Assembly: GCF_009764355.1 (NCBI RefSeq)
Contig: NZ_LNUA01000032.1
Coordinates: 558,001-622,000, forward strand
From: Companilactobacillus bobalius
GTDB lineage: Bacteria; Bacillota; Bacilli; Lactobacillales; Lactobacillaceae
Length of the DNA stretch: 64,000 nt
Reading direction: 5' to 3'
A program made the translations under genes and the position numbers. Below are positions 32,526 through 42,074 of this stretch, piece by piece. The notes beneath the pieces are model-generated. The model saw only the letters and a list, made by a program, of their open reading frames with translations, did not search any database and was not told the DNA's origin. The first letter of the stretch is position 1. Every line of letters begins with the position of its first letter.

Positions 32526-33152
32526 TTAAATAATTTTTTCAATTTCTAATAAATCACTAACTCGATTCTCATAATCAAAATCCACTTCTTGATCATTGAG
32601 TAAAATAGTATGGGCGCCAACACCCTTACCAAATTTAACATCAATTTCTCGATCACCAACTACCCAAAGATCATCTTTCGATAAGCCATATTTTTCTATC
32701 AAATATTCTAGCATCTCTGGATTAGGTTTACGTTTATATCCATTTTCAACACTAATAATTTCTTTGAAATAGTGTTCAATACCCAATGATTTGGCTAAAT
32801 CGTAGATAGATTGATCACGATGTGTCACAATAAATTGCATATAATGTTTTTCATCGCAATACTTCAAAACATTCTTAATGTGAGGAACCAACGTGATTTT
32901 ATCATGATATTCTTTTTCATATCGATGATAAACACTATAAAATAAGTCGACCGCTTGCTTAAGATCCTCTTGATCCTTTAACAATTCAGTTACGAATTGA
33001 CGAACTGAAGTCTTCTTTGATTCCTTAAAAATAGTATCTTTTGACAAACTAATATCGAAATTTTCTCGTAGTGATCTCTGAGTAGCAGACACAATTCCCG
33101 GATAACCATTAGCAATCGTGTCATCAAAATCCCAAACAATACTTTTCATCAT
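32526..33152 (-). CDS. HAD family hydrolase
   Basis: 208 residues. Motif I WDFDDTIAN (nucleophile Asp and acid/base Asp), motif II VTHRD, motif III Lys in KRKPNPEMLEY, motif IV VVGDREIDV. A helical cap lies between motifs I and II, as in phosphoglycolate-phosphatase types. Directly follows dtd (adjacent stop and start), so it belongs to the rel-dtd operon. Confidence 0.88.
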   Translation of the reverse strand: MMKSIVWDFDDTIANGYPGIVSATQRSLRENFDISLSKDTIFKESKKTSVRQFVTELLKDQEDLKQAVDLFYSVYHRYEKEYHDKITLVPHIKNVLKYCDEKHYMQFIVTHRDQSIYDLAKSLGIEHYFKEIISVENGYKRKPNPEMLEYLIEKYGLSKDDLWVVGDREIDVKFGKGVGAHTILLNDQEVDFDYENRVSDLLEIEKII

Positions 33153-33590
33153 TTATCGCTCCATTAAAATAGTTACTGGTCCATCATTTGTGAGTGATAC
33201 TTGCATATCGGCTCCAAACTCACCAGTTTCAACTTTTAGATCATAATCTCTCAAAGCTTGATTGAATTGATCGTACTTTTTGCTAGAAGTTTCAAAATTA
33301 CCAGCTCCCGTAAAACTTGGTCGATTACCATGTTTGGTATCGGCGTACAAAGTAAATTGCGAGATCGACAAAATTGACCCTTTTACATCTTTTATTGATA
33401 AATTCATTTTATCATCTGTGTCTGAAAATATCCTCATATTAGCTATCTTGCGTGCCATATAATTAATAGTTTCATCGTTGTCTTCGTCCGCAAAAGCTAC
33501 TAACAAACAAAATCCTTGATCAATTTGACCAAGGATTTTTTGATCTACAGTAACTTTAGCTTCAGAAACTCGTTGTATTACAACTTTCAT
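33153..33590 (-). CDS. dtd: D-aminoacyl-tRNA deacylase
   Basis: 145 residues. [16 protein letters not shown] start, the active-site loop [17 protein letters not shown] and the C-terminal GPVTILMER are typical. Removes D-amino acids (and Gly) wrongly loaded on tRNA. Start adjoins the rel stop codon, the usual rel-dtd pair. Confidence 0.95.
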   Translation of the reverse strand: MKVVIQRVSEAKVTVDQKILGQIDQGFCLLVAFADEDNDETINYMARKIANMRIFSDTDDKMNLSIKDVKGSILSISQFTLYADTKHGNRPSFTGAGNFETSSKKYDQFNQALRDYDLKVETGEFGADMQVSLTNDGPVTILMER

Positions 33591-35822
33591 CTAAGCTACC
33601 GTCCTCTTTATCTCATAAACATTTTGGATGTTCTTCAATTTAGAAATGATGTTATCCAAATGTTCCTTGTTATTAACACCAATACTGACATGAACAATTG
33701 CCATCTTCTCTTTATCTAGACGACCAATAACATTATTAAGGGTATTCGTATTTGAATTGATGACTTGTAAAACTTCATTGATCAATCCATTACGATTAAA
33801 GGCATAAATATCCAATTCAGCTGTATAACGTTTTTCTTTCGTAACGTTATCCCAACTAACATCAATAAAACGACTCTTAGCCTCTTCACTCTGAACATTT
33901 GGACAATCAGCACGATGAATCGTCAAACCACGTCCCTTAGTGATGTAACCGACAATATCATCCCCAGGAATAGGACTACAACACTTTGCCAAACGAATCA
34001 ATAAATTATCGATTCCCTGAACCGAAATACTATTATTAGCATTATTACGTTCTTTTTGAAGCTTAGGACTTTCAGTTTGTGGTTGCTTAGGTTTCTCATC
34101 TGTCTCAGTGATAACCTGATCTTCAAGTTCCTTCTTTTCAGCTTCACGTTTCTTTTCAGGATCTTCGTTTAAGAGTTTATGTACCACGTTAATTGGTGAA
34201 AGCTCACCATAGCCAACCGCATTGAACAACTCATCAGGTTCAGTGTAGTTAAAAATCTTCATTGCAATTTCCAAATGTTTCTTATCAAGATACTTCTTAC
34301 CTGATAAGGAACGATTCTTTAATTCCTCTTCAATCTGTTCGCGACCTAGGACAATATTTTCTTCACGATCTTTTGTTCTAAAGTAACGTTTGATCTTGTT
34401 TCTAGCACGAGAAGTGAAGACAACATTCACCCAGTCACGACTTGGCGAAGAACTGGAATTAGTCAACATTTCAACTATGTCGCCATTCTTCAATTGATAA
34501 TTTAAAGGCACCATTCTGCCATTGATCTTAGCACCAATTGAATGATTTCCGACTTCAGTATGAACTTGATAAGCAAAATCCAAAGTAACCGCACCCTTTG
34601 GCAATTCAATAACTTCACCTTCCGGTGTGAACACATAGACGCGATCATTGAAAATTTCACCTTTAACCGACCTCATAAAGTCAGAAGCATTGTCAGAATT
34701 CTCCTGTAATTCAAGAATTTCACGGAATTTTCCTAATCTCCTAACTAATGCATCCAAGTGAACTCCCTCAAAATTACCTTCTTTATAAGCCCAGTGAGCC
34801 GCAACACCATATTCAGCAACTTGATGCATCGCAAAAGTTCTAATCTGAACTTCTAGTGGCTGTCCACCAGGTCCAATAATTGTGGTATGCAATGATTGAT
34901 AGCCATTAGCCTTAGGTACGGCAATATAATCCTTGAAACGACCGGGAATTGGTTTCCACTTAGAGTGAATTGAGCCTAAAACAGCGTAACAGTCCTTTAC
35001 TGACTCGACCACAATTCGGATAGCCAACAAATCATACAACTCGGAGAACTGCTTATGCTTATCACGCATCTTCTTATAAATAGAATAAATATGCTTAGGA
35101 CGACCATAAATATCATACTTAATATTCAAAGCGTCAACATTCTTCTTAATGTAATCAATAGCCTCGGCGATATAAGCTTCACGTTGATCACGTTTACTAT
35201 TCATCAAATGAACAATCCGGTAATATTGTTGCGGATTAATATAGTGAAGTGAAAGATCTTCTAGTTCCCATTTAATCTTACTAATACCTAAACGATCAGC
35301 CAATGGAGCATAGATCTCCAAAGTCTCATTAGCAATACGACGTTGTTTGTCAGGACGTAAAGCTTTAAGTGTTCTCATATTATGCAAACGATCAGCCAAC
35401 TTAACCATAATGACACGCAAATCTTTAGCTGTTGCCAATAACATCTTACGGTGATTTTCAGCTAAAAGTTCCTGATGTGAATGATATTTATATTTACTGA
35501 TTTTAGTTACGCCATCAACGATAGTAGCTACTTGATCTCCAAATAACTCACGAACATCCCCTAACGTGATATTTGTATCTTCGACAACATCATGCAAATA
35601 TCCAGCAGCGACTGTATAAGGATCCATTTTTAAAGAAGCCAAGATTTGAGCGACTTGTGTTGGGTGAATAATATATGGCTCACCAGTGGCACGTTTTTGT
35701 TCTTTATGAACGTAGGCCGCAAAATTATAAGCCTTGTTAACAAACTCAACATGATCATCATTCATATAACCACGACAAATATCTAAAACTTCTTCTGGCG
35801 TATAATCCTTAATTTTTTTCAT
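33591..35822 (-). CDS. rel: Bifunctional (p)ppGpp synthetase/hydrolase RelA/SpoT
   Basis: 743 residues. HD hydrolase domain (HPTQVAQIL, AGYLHDVVEDT, KLADRLHNMRTL), RelA/SpoT synthetase domain (YDIYGRPKHIYSIYKKM, RFKDYIAVPKANGYQSLHT), TGS domain (VYVFTPEGEVIELPKGAVTLDF), a Cys-containing conserved segment (IRLAKCCSPIPGDDIVGY) and a C-terminal ACT domain. Makes and removes the stringent-response alarmone. The ATG at 35820-35822 follows GGGGTGAATT; upstream codons do not fit the family. Confidence 0.96.
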   Translation of the reverse strand: MKKIKDYTPEEVLDICRGYMNDDHVEFVNKAYNFAAYVHKEQKRATGEPYIIHPTQVAQILASLKMDPYTVAAGYLHDVVEDTNITLGDVRELFGDQVATIVDGVTKISKYKYHSHQELLAENHRKMLLATAKDLRVIMVKLADRLHNMRTLKALRPDKQRRIANETLEIYAPLADRLGISKIKWELEDLSLHYINPQQYYRIVHLMNSKRDQREAYIAEAIDYIKKNVDALNIKYDIYGRPKHIYSIYKKMRDKHKQFSELYDLLAIRIVVESVKDCYAVLGSIHSKWKPIPGRFKDYIAVPKANGYQSLHTTIIGPGGQPLEVQIRTFAMHQVAEYGVAAHWAYKEGNFEGVHLDALVRRLGKFREILELQENSDNASDFMRSVKGEIFNDRVYVFTPEGEVIELPKGAVTLDFAYQVHTEVGNHSIGAKINGRMVPLNYQLKNGDIVEMLTNSSSSPSRDWVNVVFTSRARNKIKRYFRTKDREENIVLGREQIEEELKNRSLSGKKYLDKKHLEIAMKIFNYTEPDELFNAVGYGELSPINVVHKLLNEDPEKKREAEKKELEDQVITETDEKPKQPQTESPKLQKERNNANNSISVQGIDNLLIRLAKCCSPIPGDDIVGYITKGRGLTIHRADCPNVQSEEAKSRFIDVSWDNVTKEKRYTAELDIYAFNRNGLINEVLQVINSNTNTLNNVIGRLDKEKMAIVHVSIGVNNKEHLDNIISKLKNIQNVYEIKRTVA

Positions 35823-35842
35823 TGAATTCACCCCGCTACAAT

Positions 35843-35868
35843 AAAAAGCACTCAATGAGTGCTTTTTT
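35843..35868. terminator. Hairpin upstream of rel
   Basis: AAAAAGCACTCA and TGAGTGCTTTTTT arms. Lies in the rel leader on the minus strand. Confidence 0.6.
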
Positions 35869-35956
35869 AATTTATATATTATTATGAGTATTTTATAGTC
35901 AAATTACAAATCGTTTTACCGAAATATTGAAAATTACTATAAGTCTATTATATAAC

Positions 35957-35988
35957 AATAGTCCACAATCATATGACTGTGGACTATT
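35957..35988 (-). terminator. Terminator of the prmA-rsmE-membrane protein operon
   Basis: AATAGTCCAC and GTGGACTATT arms 11 bp after the stop of the 113-residue gene. Confidence 0.65.
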
Positions 35989-35998
35989 TAATTTGGAA

Positions 35999-36340
35999 CT
36001 ATTTTTGTTCATCTTCAAACAAGAAATATATCAAGATACTTAATACCAAATATATTCCAGCTAAGAAATAGCCATATCTTCCATACTTTACAAAAACACT
36101 GATAACAAAAACTACTGGAAAGATGACTAAATTATAGAAAGACAATCCATATTTTCTTGAAAACCAACCAATAAAGCCAGCAAACAAAATATTAATGATA
36201 AAGAATAGCCAAATAATACGATTTGTTCTACCTAAATGAAACAAATTAAACAAAATTGGCATAATAAAAACCAAAACAATAGAGATCAAAGTGATATAAG
36301 TCGTTTTCGACTTTTCAACCATTTTCCAAATATTTTTCAC
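35999..36340 (-). CDS. Small membrane protein of unknown function
   Basis: 113 residues with four hydrophobic helices (ITLISIVLVFIMPILFNLF, IIWLFFIINILFAGFIGWF, FYNLVIFPVVFVISVFV, YFLAGIYLVLSILIYFLF). Starts with GTG, 11 bp after the rsmE stop, with GAGGAAA as ribosome binding site, so it is the third gene of prmA-rsmE. No family recognised. Confidence 0.7.
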   Translation of the reverse strand: MKNIWKMVEKSKTTYITLISIVLVFIMPILFNLFHLGRTNRIIWLFFIINILFAGFIGWFSRKYGLSFYNLVIFPVVFVISVFVKYGRYGYFLAGIYLVLSILIYFLFEDEQK

Positions 36341-36351
36341 GTTCTATTTCC

Positions 36352-37101
36352 TCATTTTACTGTTAATTCATATTTATATGATAGCACTGATAGAAAGTAC
36401 ATGGGTGCTGTTTCTGCACGCATGATTCTTGGTCCTAATCCAACCGATAGGAATTCCTGTTGATTCAAGAAATCATGTTCATCCAATCAAAAACCTTCTT
36501 AAGGTCCAATCGTACACATAATTGATTTTGGTTCTTTTTGTAAAGTTTGCGCTAAAAGACTGATTTCTCCCTTTTTAGCTGATTCTTCATAGGCAATTAA
36601 GTTGGTATCTTCTTTCATATCAACCAATTTATCTAGCTTATCAAGATAAACTACTTCTGGAATGATTCTTCTCTTAGATTGTTGTGCAGCATTTTTAGCA
36701 ATTTCTTGTAAACGAACTAACTTCTTTTCAACGACATTATTCTTCCAATGCATAATAGAATACTTTGAGTTGAAAAAAATAATCTTCTTAGCACCTAATT
36801 CGGTTGCTTTTTGAGTGATCCATTCAACTTTATCCTTTTTGGACAATGAACAAGCTATTGTTACCCCAATTGGTAATTCAGTTGTAGAACGATTGTCTTT
36901 TTCAATTGCTACTGTCAAATTAGAATTATCATTATCAATTTCTGTAACAGTGGCCTTAAAGAGACTTTCAGTATTATCTACTAAATAAACCACATCGCCT
37001 ACTTTGTGACGTAAAACTTTGACGATATGTTTGTAACTTTCTAAATCATTAATAACAAACTTATCTTCTTCAATTGTTTCTTTAACGAAGTATTGCTCCA
37101 T
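36352..37101 (-). pseudogene. rsmE: 16S rRNA m3U1498 methyltransferase RsmE, stops in the SAM-binding knot
   Basis: 249 residues if the two internal stops are ignored. PUA-like N-domain, then the SPOUT methyltransferase domain (GVTIACSLSKKDKVEWITQKATELG, RIIPEVVYLD). The conserved IGPEGGFS becomes IGP-stop-EGF-stop, and LDEHDFLNQQEF, LGPRIMRAETAPM and the C-terminus continue in frame to the TGA at 36352. Only about 20 bp differ (36480-36510), through a few substitutions and no indel. Methylates U1498 of 16S rRNA. Its start lies 20 nt inside the prmA end. Confidence 0.88.
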
Positions 37102-37999
37102 CTTCTGCCTCGAATTCCTCTTTTCTTCTGCAAATTAGAGTTGACCAGCCTTTGAGGTGGAAAACCTCTAATACAACAAATCCACGTTCTGCCATCTTTT
37201 CAGTGATTAACGCTTCTTTTTCATTAATAATACCAGATAAAATTACAAATCCGTTATCATTTAAATGAGAATCAATTTGCGGAATAAATTGCAAGATGAC
37301 ATCAGCCAACATATTAGCAACGATCACATCTACTTTTCCATCAACACCATCTAATAATGAATTCTCAAAAACTTCAATATCTTCGCATCCAGGATTTAAT
37401 TGAATGTTTTCTTTAGCTGCTTTAACCGCAACTGGGTCAAGATCGAACGCCTGAATATCCTTTACACCTAATTGTCGAGCCTGAATCGACAAAATACCTG
37501 AACCAGTTCCGACATCATAAAGTGACTTGGCATCGCCTAAAATCAATTCTAAAGCTTGCATACAAGAATACGTTGTTGGATGTGTTCCTGTCCCAAAGGA
37601 CTTGCCTGGATCCATGACAATGATATGTTCATCTGCATGTTTAGGTTGGTAATCGACCCAATTAGGAACAACTGTCAAATAGCGACTAATCTTAACTGGA
37701 TGATAATACTTTTCCCATTCATTTTGCCAGCTACTATCGTCTAACTCACTGACAGAAACTTCAACACCATTGATATTAAAACCAAATTGCGTCAATTTAT
37801 TAATTTGTTGTTGTAATTCATTAACAATCTTTTCATCATATGTATCTTCATCAAAATAGGAATTAATTTTTGTTTTTACATCTTTATTTTCATCATCGAC
37901 CATTTCCGTTCCATTAGCACCAACGCGCATGAAAACTTCGGAAATAATTTCAGGGTCGAAATCATTTGGTATTGCAACTGTTACTTTTTTCCAAATCAT
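37082..37999 (-). CDS. prmA: Ribosomal protein L11 methyltransferase
   Basis: 305 residues. Substrate-recognition N-domain, then MDPGKSFGTGTHPTT, the SAM motif YDVGTGSGILSIQARQLG and VIVANMLADVI. Trimethylates residues of L11. First gene of an operon with rsmE (20-nt overlap). Confidence 0.95.
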   Translation of the reverse strand: MIWKKVTVAIPNDFDPEIISEVFMRVGANGTEMVDDENKDVKTKINSYFDEDTYDEKIVNELQQQINKLTQFGFNINGVEVSVSELDDSSWQNEWEKYYHPVKISRYLTVVPNWVDYQPKHADEHIIVMDPGKSFGTGTHPTTYSCMQALELILGDAKSLYDVGTGSGILSIQARQLGVKDIQAFDLDPVAVKAAKENIQLNPGCEDIEVFENSLLDGVDGKVDVIVANMLADVILQFIPQIDSHLNDNGFVILSGIINEKEALITEKMAERGFVVLEVFHLKGWSTLICRRKEEFEAEDGAILR

Positions 38000-38041
38000 A
38001 GTGTTCCTCCATTAGTAATAAGATTACTAAAATTCGACCAT

Positions 38042-38079
38042 AAAAAAAAGACGTTTAGCAGCTTAATTTGCTAAAAGTC
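38042..38079 (-). terminator. Terminator overlapping the end of the 133-residue gene
   Basis: GACTTTTAGCA and TGCTAAACGTC arms, then eight T on the minus strand; the stop codon lies in the loop. Confidence 0.65.
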
Positions 38080-38464
38080 CAATTGCATTCATAAATTCTA
38101 TTTCTTTTTGATGAATTTTTCGTTTGGCTTGCTCTAACTTAATATGATCAATTCGGTTGCGGTCGGTATCCAAGCAACTTATAGCATCAATCACTTCCAC
38201 CAAATAATCATTAAGTTTCTCTGTTAGTTGACTATTTTCCAGGTGATATTTTGCAATATAACTCTCACATAGATCAATAAAGCGATGAACATTTGAAATG
38301 TAATTATCGGCTAAGCGAGAATAAGTTTCATAACGCAAAGCTTCTCCCCTTTCAATTACTTTCATTGTCTTGAAATGTTCTGTAAAGACCTCCCGATATG
38401 TCAGAAAACGATCCAATAAAACATTTGTTTCTAATAAGCGATAATTATTATTAATAGCTCCCAT
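38063..38464 (-). CDS. Hypothetical helical protein
   Basis: 133 residues, not recognised. Predicted to be nearly all helix (long E/K/L-rich stretches, for example AKRKIHQKEIEFMNAIGLL), no signal peptide or membrane helix. A GAGGTG ribosome binding site precedes the ATG. Monocistronic with its own terminator. Confidence 0.65.
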   Translation of the reverse strand: MGAINNNYRLLETNVLLDRFLTYREVFTEHFKTMKVIERGEALRYETYSRLADNYISNVHRFIDLCESYIAKYHLENSQLTEKLNDYLVEVIDAISCLDTDRNRIDHIKLEQAKRKIHQKEIEFMNAIGLLAN

Positions 38465-38555
38465 GATTACACCTCACTTCGTTTTCAATATAATATCATA
38501 TGTTTTTGTTTATGAAAAGCATTAGTTTTAATTAATAAAGAAACTTATAAAAAAA

Positions 38556-38580
38556 AACAATCCTTATTTCTCGGATTGTT
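38556..38580 (-). terminator. Terminator of the 56-residue gene
   Basis: AACAATCC and GGATTGTT arms around the stop codon, followed by T9 on the minus strand. Confidence 0.75.
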
Positions 38581-38734
38581 CCTTTTTGTCAACGACCATC
38601 TTACGTAAAGATTCATTGTTTTTAAATAATTTTTGAGCCTCAGATAATTTTTTAGGACTATTCTTAATTTCTTGTGAAATTTTACTAAAATCATTTTCGG
38701 CAGGATCTTCTTGATGTTTTTTAAACAAACTCAT
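38564..38734 (-). CDS. Small hypothetical protein, 56 residues
   Basis: MSLFKKHQEDPAENDFSKI start and a Lys-rich, fully hydrophilic body (NSPKKLSEAQKLFKNNESLR). GGAGCGATT ribosome binding site 4-5 nt before the ATG and a good terminator support a real gene. Divergent from the YbaK/EbsC-type gene. Function unknown. Confidence 0.6.
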   Translation of the reverse strand: MSLFKKHQEDPAENDFSKISQEIKNSPKKLSEAQKLFKNNESLRKMVVDKKEQSEK

Positions 38735-38890
38735 ACTAATCGCTCCTTATCCTGTTGCTTAATTATATAACAATAGCTTTAAAATAAAACAATCTTTTTA
38801 TGCCAACAATTCTTGATTGCTTTCAAAAATTAATAGCTTTGTTATTATATACTAAGTAAGAGTTAAGTTTTAGGGATTGGTGACGAAAAA

Positions 38891-39397
38891 ATGAGTAAAA
38901 AGAAGAAAATACAAAAAACATTAGTAGAAAAAATTCTGGATAAGAAAAAAGTTGATTATGAACCTATGACCTTTGCAACTGAAACCGACGGTGATACTCA
39001 AGAGTTGGTTACTGATGAAAGTACGCGCGACGGTTATAAAATTTACAAGACATTAGTTCTGACTGGTAATAAGACTGGCCCACTAGTTGGCATGTTGCCA
39101 TTAGATAAACATCTAAGCTACAAGAAATTAGCTAAGATCTCTGGTAATAAAAAAGTTGGCATGGTTCCCCTTAAAGACTTGATTAAAACCAGTGGATTTG
39201 AACATGGTGCTAACAGTCCTGTCGGCATCCGTTCACTGCACAATTATCCTATCTACTTCTCCAAAGAAGCTGACGAAGCTGAAAAGATCATCGTATCTGC
39301 TGGGAAAGTTGGTCAATCCTTACTAGTTGAACCTCACGACTTGGCTAAAGCCGTTGATGCCGAATTTGGTGATTTTGCGGTTGATAATCCAGAATAA
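38891..39397 (+). CDS. Cys-tRNA(Pro) deacylase-like protein (YbaK/EbsC family)
   Basis: 168 residues. Family features: IYKTLVLTG, a conserved Lys region, NKKVGMVPLKDLIKTSGFEHGANSP-type stretch and IIVSAGKVGQSLLVEP. Hydrolyses misacylated Cys-tRNA(Pro) in characterised members. Starts at 38891; upstream AGGGATTGGTGAC is a moderate ribosome binding site. Confidence 0.9.
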   Translation: MSKKKKIQKTLVEKILDKKKVDYEPMTFATETDGDTQELVTDESTRDGYKIYKTLVLTGNKTGPLVGMLPLDKHLSYKKLAKISGNKKVGMVPLKDLIKTSGFEHGANSPVGIRSLHNYPIYFSKEADEAEKIIVSAGKVGQSLLVEPHDLAKAVDAEFGDFAVDNPE

Positions 39398-39406
39398 CAA
39401 AAAAGC

Positions 39407-39425
39407 CGAGATGAATATCATCTCG
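39407..39425 (-). terminator. Terminator between convergent genes
   Basis: CGAGATG - AATAT - CATCTCG with T-run on the minus strand. Confidence 0.65.
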
Positions 39426-39446
39426 ACTAGATAATTTATAAAATTA

Positions 39447-39578
39447 TTATGCAGCTTTTTGTTTTAAATTAGCAATTGCTTTTTGAATGGTTGTACCGTT
39501 ACCATAACGATTGCTATCATTAATATCAACTGCTGTGAATAATTGATCGTTTAGATCTAATAGAATTCTGTATTTCAT
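39447..39578 (-). CDS. Small hypothetical protein, 43 residues
   Basis: MKYRILLDLNDQLFTAVDI start and a TTIQKAIANLKQKAA tail. An AAAGGAGGCGTG ribosome binding site, a promoter of the form TTGACT-17-TATTAT upstream and a terminator downstream support expression. Function unknown. Confidence 0.6.
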   Translation of the reverse strand: MKYRILLDLNDQLFTAVDINDSNRYGNGTTIQKAIANLKQKAA

Positions 39579-39653
39579 AATTATTCACGCCTCCTTTATG
39601 TTCCGTGTTTCTTATAGAGGGTAGCGACTGTGGATTATAATACAGGCTATAGA

Positions 39654-39691
39654 ATTTAAAGTCAACCAAAGTGTCTCACTTGACTTTAAAT
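39654..39691. promoter_or_regulatory. Inverted repeat carrying two divergent -35 boxes
   Basis: 12-bp perfect arms ATTTAAAGTCAA (39654-39665) and TTGACTTTAAAT (39680-39691). Each arm contains a TTGACT -35 box, one facing the 43-residue gene (with TATTAT 17 bp away) and one facing the 59-residue membrane protein. Could be a shared operator for divergent control. Confidence 0.5.
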
Positions 39692-39735
39692 CAATTATGA
39701 ATAAGAATTGTCTTACAATAAAAAAGGAGAATTCA

Positions 39736-39915
39736 ATGAACAATATTTGGAAGTATGTTTTAGGCTTCTTTATAGCCTTGCTACTATTTTCGTTTTTCAT
39801 TCATATAATTTTACCATTGGTCGTTATCTTGGCTATTATTGGTGGAATTCACTACCTATACAAGAAACACCAAAGGGACAAATATACCCCTGAGGGACGT
39901 AAAAAAGTTAATTAA
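39736..39915 (+). CDS. Small membrane protein, 59 residues
   Basis: One or two helices (YVLGFFIALLLFSFFIHIIL, PLVVILAIIGGIHYLY) and a basic tail (KKHQRDKYTPEGRKKVN). AAAAAGGAGAATTC ribosome binding site decides the ATG at 39736. Function unknown. Confidence 0.65.
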   Translation: MNNIWKYVLGFFIALLLFSFFIHIILPLVVILAIIGGIHYLYKKHQRDKYTPEGRKKVN

Positions 39916-39938
39916 AAATACATTTTAAAAACAAACAA

Positions 39939-39978
39939 ATCCCACTGCAATAGCTGTACAAGGCTACTACAATGGGAT
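39939..39978. terminator. Bidirectional terminator between two small membrane genes
   Basis: ATCCCACTGCAATAGC and GCTACTACAATGGGAT arms, then CTTTTTATTT on the plus strand. Confidence 0.7.
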
Positions 39979-39982
39979 CTTT

Positions 39983-40156
39983 TTATTTCTCTACTTTATC
40001 AACATAATTTTCAGTTTTAGTTAACAGTAATAGTGCCCCTAATACCGCTGCCGAAATCAGGTTGGAATTGCTGAACCACTTAAAGATAAAACCTAATACT
40101 GCAATAACTAATAGCAAAATTCCCAACCAAAGGTCTAATTTCATTAATAATTTCAT
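39983..40156 (-). CDS. Small membrane protein, 57 residues
   Basis: MKLLMKLDLWLGILLLVIAV start, a second hydrophobic stretch (LISAAVLGALLLLTK) and a charged end. An AAAGGGATG ribosome binding site lies before the ATG at 40154-40156. Function unknown. Confidence 0.6.
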   Translation of the reverse strand: MKLLMKLDLWLGILLLVIAVLGFIFKWFSNSNLISAAVLGALLLLTKTENYVDKVEK

Positions 40157-40255
40157 TTAATACATCCCTTTTATTATTATTTTCAAATAAAGAATACTAA
40201 AATAGTAAGTGAAACATTTATTAAGAACATTATACATTATCTTGGAGGATTAAAA

Positions 40256-41476
40256 ATGGACAAAGCACAAAGACTCAGTGTTCTAGATGACTTAATCAAA
40301 CTAGAGACAGTTAATGATCGTGAAGAAATCGTCGCTAACTATCTTAAAGATTTATTTGAAAAACATGGTATCAACGTTGAATTAAATAAATACGCCGATA
40401 ATCGTTATAATCTAATTGCAACCATCAAAAATAATGATGGCCCTATCCTTGGCTTTACTGGTCACGAAGATGTTGTCGCAACAGTTGATGACAGTAAGTG
40501 GAATTACGGACCATTCAATCCTAAACATATCGATGGTAAAATTTTTGGTCGTGGCTCTTCTGATATGAAGAGTGGTCTTGCCGGTCTTGCCATCGCTTTG
40601 ATTGAACTAAATGATGATCCTAATTTTAACGGAAATATCAAGTTCATTGCAACTGTCGGTGAAGAAGTTGGAGAAATTGGTTCCGAAAAACTTGCTAAAG
40701 AAGGCTATGCTGATGACTTAAATGCCCTTGTTGTTGGTGAACCAAGTAACTCTTCTTCCCGTCTAGTTATGGAACAATTGATTGACAACGGATTAGTTGA
40801 AACTAATGGTGCTAAACCTGAAACTAGAATTGCAGCTTTTTGTGCCCATAAAGGATCAGTTACATATAAAGTTGTTTCACATGGTAAAGCTGCTCACAGT
40901 TCAATGCCTGAAGTGGGAATCAATGCCTTAGACAACTTAATTACCTACTATAATAAACAAGCTGAATACTTCAAGAATTTAGTAGTTACCGAGGATGACG
41001 TTCTTGGTACAACTAAACCATCAGTAACTGTTATGAATGCCGGTAAACAAGAAAATACTATTCCAGATTATGCAGAAATGACAGTTAAAATCAGAACAAT
41101 TCCTGAATATGGTAATGACAAAATCATTTCCGAATTAAAAGATATGATCGACAAGATGAACCAAGAGAATCCACGTATGAATCTTGAATTTCAATTGAAG
41201 AGTAGCAACTGGCCCGTTAAGACTGATATCAATTCAGACTTCATTCAATTAGTGCGTGATAGCATAATTTTCAGCTTTAGTTAAGGCATCGTGATTAGCA
41301 AATTCCAACAAATGTAATTTCAATTTGCTATCACGCAAAATCATATTCACATGGATGTCGTTGTTGCCGGACCTGGTAATGAAAGTGCTCATCAAATTAA
41401 TGAATTTGTCTTTGAAGACGACTATTTGCAATATATTGATATCTACAAGACTCTTGCTGAAAAGTATTTTGCTTAA
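40256..41476 (+). pseudogene. M20 peptidase (ArgE/DapE type), C-terminal block disruption
   Basis: 406 residues across an in-frame stop. Metal-binding and catalytic blocks: GFTGHEDVV, FGRGSSDMKSGLAGLA, TVGEEVGEIGS, dimerisation-domain AHSSMPEVGINALD, C-terminal PGNESAHQINEFV. From about 41263 to 41356 a foreign block with stops replaces the region that should hold the conserved GTTDAS segment; the frame then resumes at DVVVAGPG. The block is open on the opposite strand (NMILRDSKLKLHLLEFANHD). The family removes acyl groups in lysine/arginine synthesis or cleaves dipeptides. TTGGAGGATT ribosome binding site. Confidence 0.85.
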
Positions 41477-41502
41477 TCCATTTAAAATGTACTTTATATT
41501 AC

Positions 41503-41547
41503 AAAAAACTACTAACCTATAAATTTTTGAGGGTTAGTAGTTTTTTT
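41503..41547 (+). terminator. Terminator of the M20 peptidase gene
   Basis: AAAAAACTACTAACC and GGTTAGTAGTTTTTTT arms. Confidence 0.8.
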
Positions 41548-41741
41548 ATCTAAATAGGATACTTTTTCATGACAGTCCTTAGTTATGATTTTCATGTTTT
41601 ATTTTAATATCGAAAAGCAATAACTTATATTTTGTAAATTCTGAAGTATTCATATTTTTTCCTGCCTAATTCCTTTATTTGACTTGGTTGTTAGGTCCCA
41701 TGTTATTTTATTTTTAAATAAATTCATAGGAGATGTTCTTG

Positions 41742-42062
41742 ATGACGAAAATCTATCGTTATGAATACGCTTCACTATCCATTACTCTATTAATCGTTTA
41801 TAGCCACATGGGAAATTGGGGGTTGATACCTATTCAATATTTAATTCCCGATATTACTGCATTGGGATTTTTCATTTCCACCAAGACAGGTGAGAAAGCT
41901 TATAACTTATCTCATACGTTACTCTTACCACTTATTCTGTTATCCGTAAACTTAATAACTAAATCAAATAACTTATTTACCAGTAGCATGATTATTTGGT
42001 TACTCCATATTTCGATAGATCGAACTCTTGGCTGGAATTTATTTCCAAGAAAAACAATGTAG
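41742..42062 (+). CDS. DUF4260-like small membrane protein
   Basis: 106 residues with three to four membrane helices. RYEYASLSITLLIVYSHMG, PDITALGFF and the ending LLHISIDRTLGWNL resemble DUF4260 proteins. The ATG at 41742 is preferred to one 9 nt upstream because AGGAG then sits 9 nt away. Function unknown. Confidence 0.7.
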   Translation: MTKIYRYEYASLSITLLIVYSHMGNWGLIPIQYLIPDITALGFFISTKTGEKAYNLSHTLLLPLILLSVNLITKSNNLFTSSMIIWLLHISIDRTLGWNLFPRKTM

Positions 42063-42074
42063 TTCAGATTTCAA

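Noticed and set aside
41249..41431. 60-residue minus-strand gene in the M20 peptidase
   Set aside because: It coincides with the foreign block; it has no ribosome binding site and both flanks belong to the peptidase.
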